64,000 nt of DNA from Devosia neptuniae (GTDB lineage: Bacteria > Pseudomonadota > Alphaproteobacteria > Rhizobiales > Devosiaceae), in assembly GCF_025452235.1 (NCBI RefSeq), contig NZ_CP104965.1:1980501-2044500 (forward strand), in the 5' to 3' direction. Below are positions 63,493 through 64,000 of this stretch, one piece after another. The translations under genes were made by a program, and so were the position numbers. The notes under the pieces were generated by a model that made no database searches, was not told the origin of the DNA, and saw nothing but the letters and a program-made list of their open reading frames with translations. Each line of letters starts with the position of its first letter. Within the stretch, counting starts at the first letter, position 1.

Positions 63493-63852
63493 CTAGGTGC
63501 CGCCATTGAGGAACAGCACCCGCGTCAGCTGCGTGTAATTGGCCTCAAGCGCCATCAGTGCCACAAAGACCAGAATGAGCACCGGCGGCACCAGAATGGC
63601 ATAGCTCAGCGCCAGCCGTTCCCAGCGCATATGCATGAAGATCGAGACGATCAGCCCCGCCTTGAGCAGCATCAGCGTCACGATCAGGCCCCAGCGCAAC
63701 AGGCCCTGGAACTGCAGGATGTCGACCATGTAGGAGCCGACGCTGAGGATGAAGAGCCAGGTCCAGACCACCAGATAGAGCCGGATGGGATGCTGCTGGC
63801 TCTCGTCGTGGCTCGGCACGGGCGTTGTGGAAGCGGTCGCAGAATGACTCAT
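63493..63852 (-). CDS. Cytochrome oxidase subunit IV family protein
   Basis: A 119-residue membrane protein with three helices (about residues 22-42, 48-70, 78-100) and the family mark MHMRWERLALSYAI (PF03626). Such subunits stabilise the terminal oxidase. ATG 63852 lies 5 nt after the stop of the subunit III gene, so they share an operon. The N-terminus is rich in Ser, His and Thr. Confidence 0.85.
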   Translation of the reverse strand: MSHSATASTTPVPSHDESQQHPIRLYLVVWTWLFILSVGSYMVDILQFQGLLRWGLIVTLMLLKAGLIVSIFMHMRWERLALSYAILVPPVLILVFVALMALEANYTQLTRVLFLNGGT

Positions 63853-63857
63853 CTCAA

Positions 63858-64000
63858 TCACCACAGGTAAAAGAAGGCGAAAATGAAAACCCACACCAGA
63901 TCGACAAAGTGCCAGTAAAGGCCCATGATTTCGACGATCTCATAGCGGCCCTTGCGGGCGGTGAAGAAGCCGGGACGGCCGGTGTCGAAGTCGCAGCGCC
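63858..64000 (-). CDS. Haem-copper oxidase subunit III, C-terminal part
   Basis: Only the last 47 codons are inside the window. They include RYEIVEIMGLYWHFVDLVW and end FAFFYLW, the typical last helix of subunit III (COX3), where the Tyr-Trp-His-Phe-Val-Asp motif is diagnostic. The gene continues past the right edge. It is upstream of the subunit IV gene in the same operon. Confidence 0.9.
   Translation of the reverse strand, partial: RCDFDTGRPGFFTARKGRYEIVEIMGLYWHFVDLVWVFIFAFFYLW

Noticed and set aside
1-64000. tRNA, rRNA, tmRNA, insertion sequence or phage genes
   Set aside because: I looked for tRNA-like arms, transposase and integrase motifs and att-type repeats in the gaps and found none that hold up.

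Overview
The window reads as chromosomal DNA of a GC-rich alphaproteobacterium of the order Hyphomicrobiales, most likely Devosia or a close relative. The lineage call rests on established marker families (TrcR/DUF1013, RcdA/DUF1465, DUF1192, DUF4164, DUF465), on the tkt-gap-pgk-fba-thiE-like-Sel1-efp-suhB gene order, on the tol-pal-cpoB-tilS-ftsH-glmM order, and on an alphaproteobacterial-type 6S RNA. The genus is an inference. Nearly all of the window is core genome. I saw no prophage, insertion sequence, CRISPR array, tRNA or rRNA.

Layout: 1-460 holds a tandem array of tiny exported peptides, each followed by a hairpin. 547-5427 carries a TspO-like membrane protein, a DsbA-family oxidoreductase, two alpha/beta hydrolases, a Bcr/CflA exporter and rpsU. 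5431-7634 holds purE-purK with two divergent DUF465 genes. 7761-14369 holds a TauE/SafE permease, a KefB-type antiporter, trcR, a quinone oxidoreductase, DUF1192, a small RNA resembling the MmgR/alpha-r8 family, rcdA, ynfA and rpmE. 14594-19880 holds an ABC exporter, a MotA/MotB-like channel pair of unknown function, a 2H-phosphoesterase-like protein and a truncated haemoglobin. 19955-31536 (minus strand) is the central carbon cluster with efp, suhB and accessory genes. 31733-36331 is the DUF4164-zapA ... 6S RNA-5-FCL-ymdB locus, split by a CPA1 antiporter and a ParDE-type module. 36404-41875 is yebC and ruvCAB, with two GGDEF genes between yebC and ruvC and a VapBC module between ruvA and ruvB. 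41892-54135 is the Tol-Pal envelope locus followed by tilS, ftsH and glmM. 54268-63491 holds a surface beta-barrel protein, a sugar-acid/arabinoside group (DenD, LacI regulator, GH127) and two MFS exporters beside an AraC and a TetR regulator. 63493-64000 is the end of a terminal oxidase operon.

The genes form recognisable units: purine synthesis (purE, purK), lower glycolysis and the Calvin/pentose branch (tkt, gap, pgk, fba), Holliday junction processing (ruvC, ruvA, ruvB), cell envelope constriction (zapA, tolQRAB, pal, cpoB), and CtrA-linked cell cycle control (trcR, rcdA). The items most worth a second look are the secreted-peptide array at the left edge, the orphan stator-like pair, the two noncoding RNAs, the toxin-antitoxin modules embedded in housekeeping operons, and hairpin repeats whose arms show compensatory base changes.
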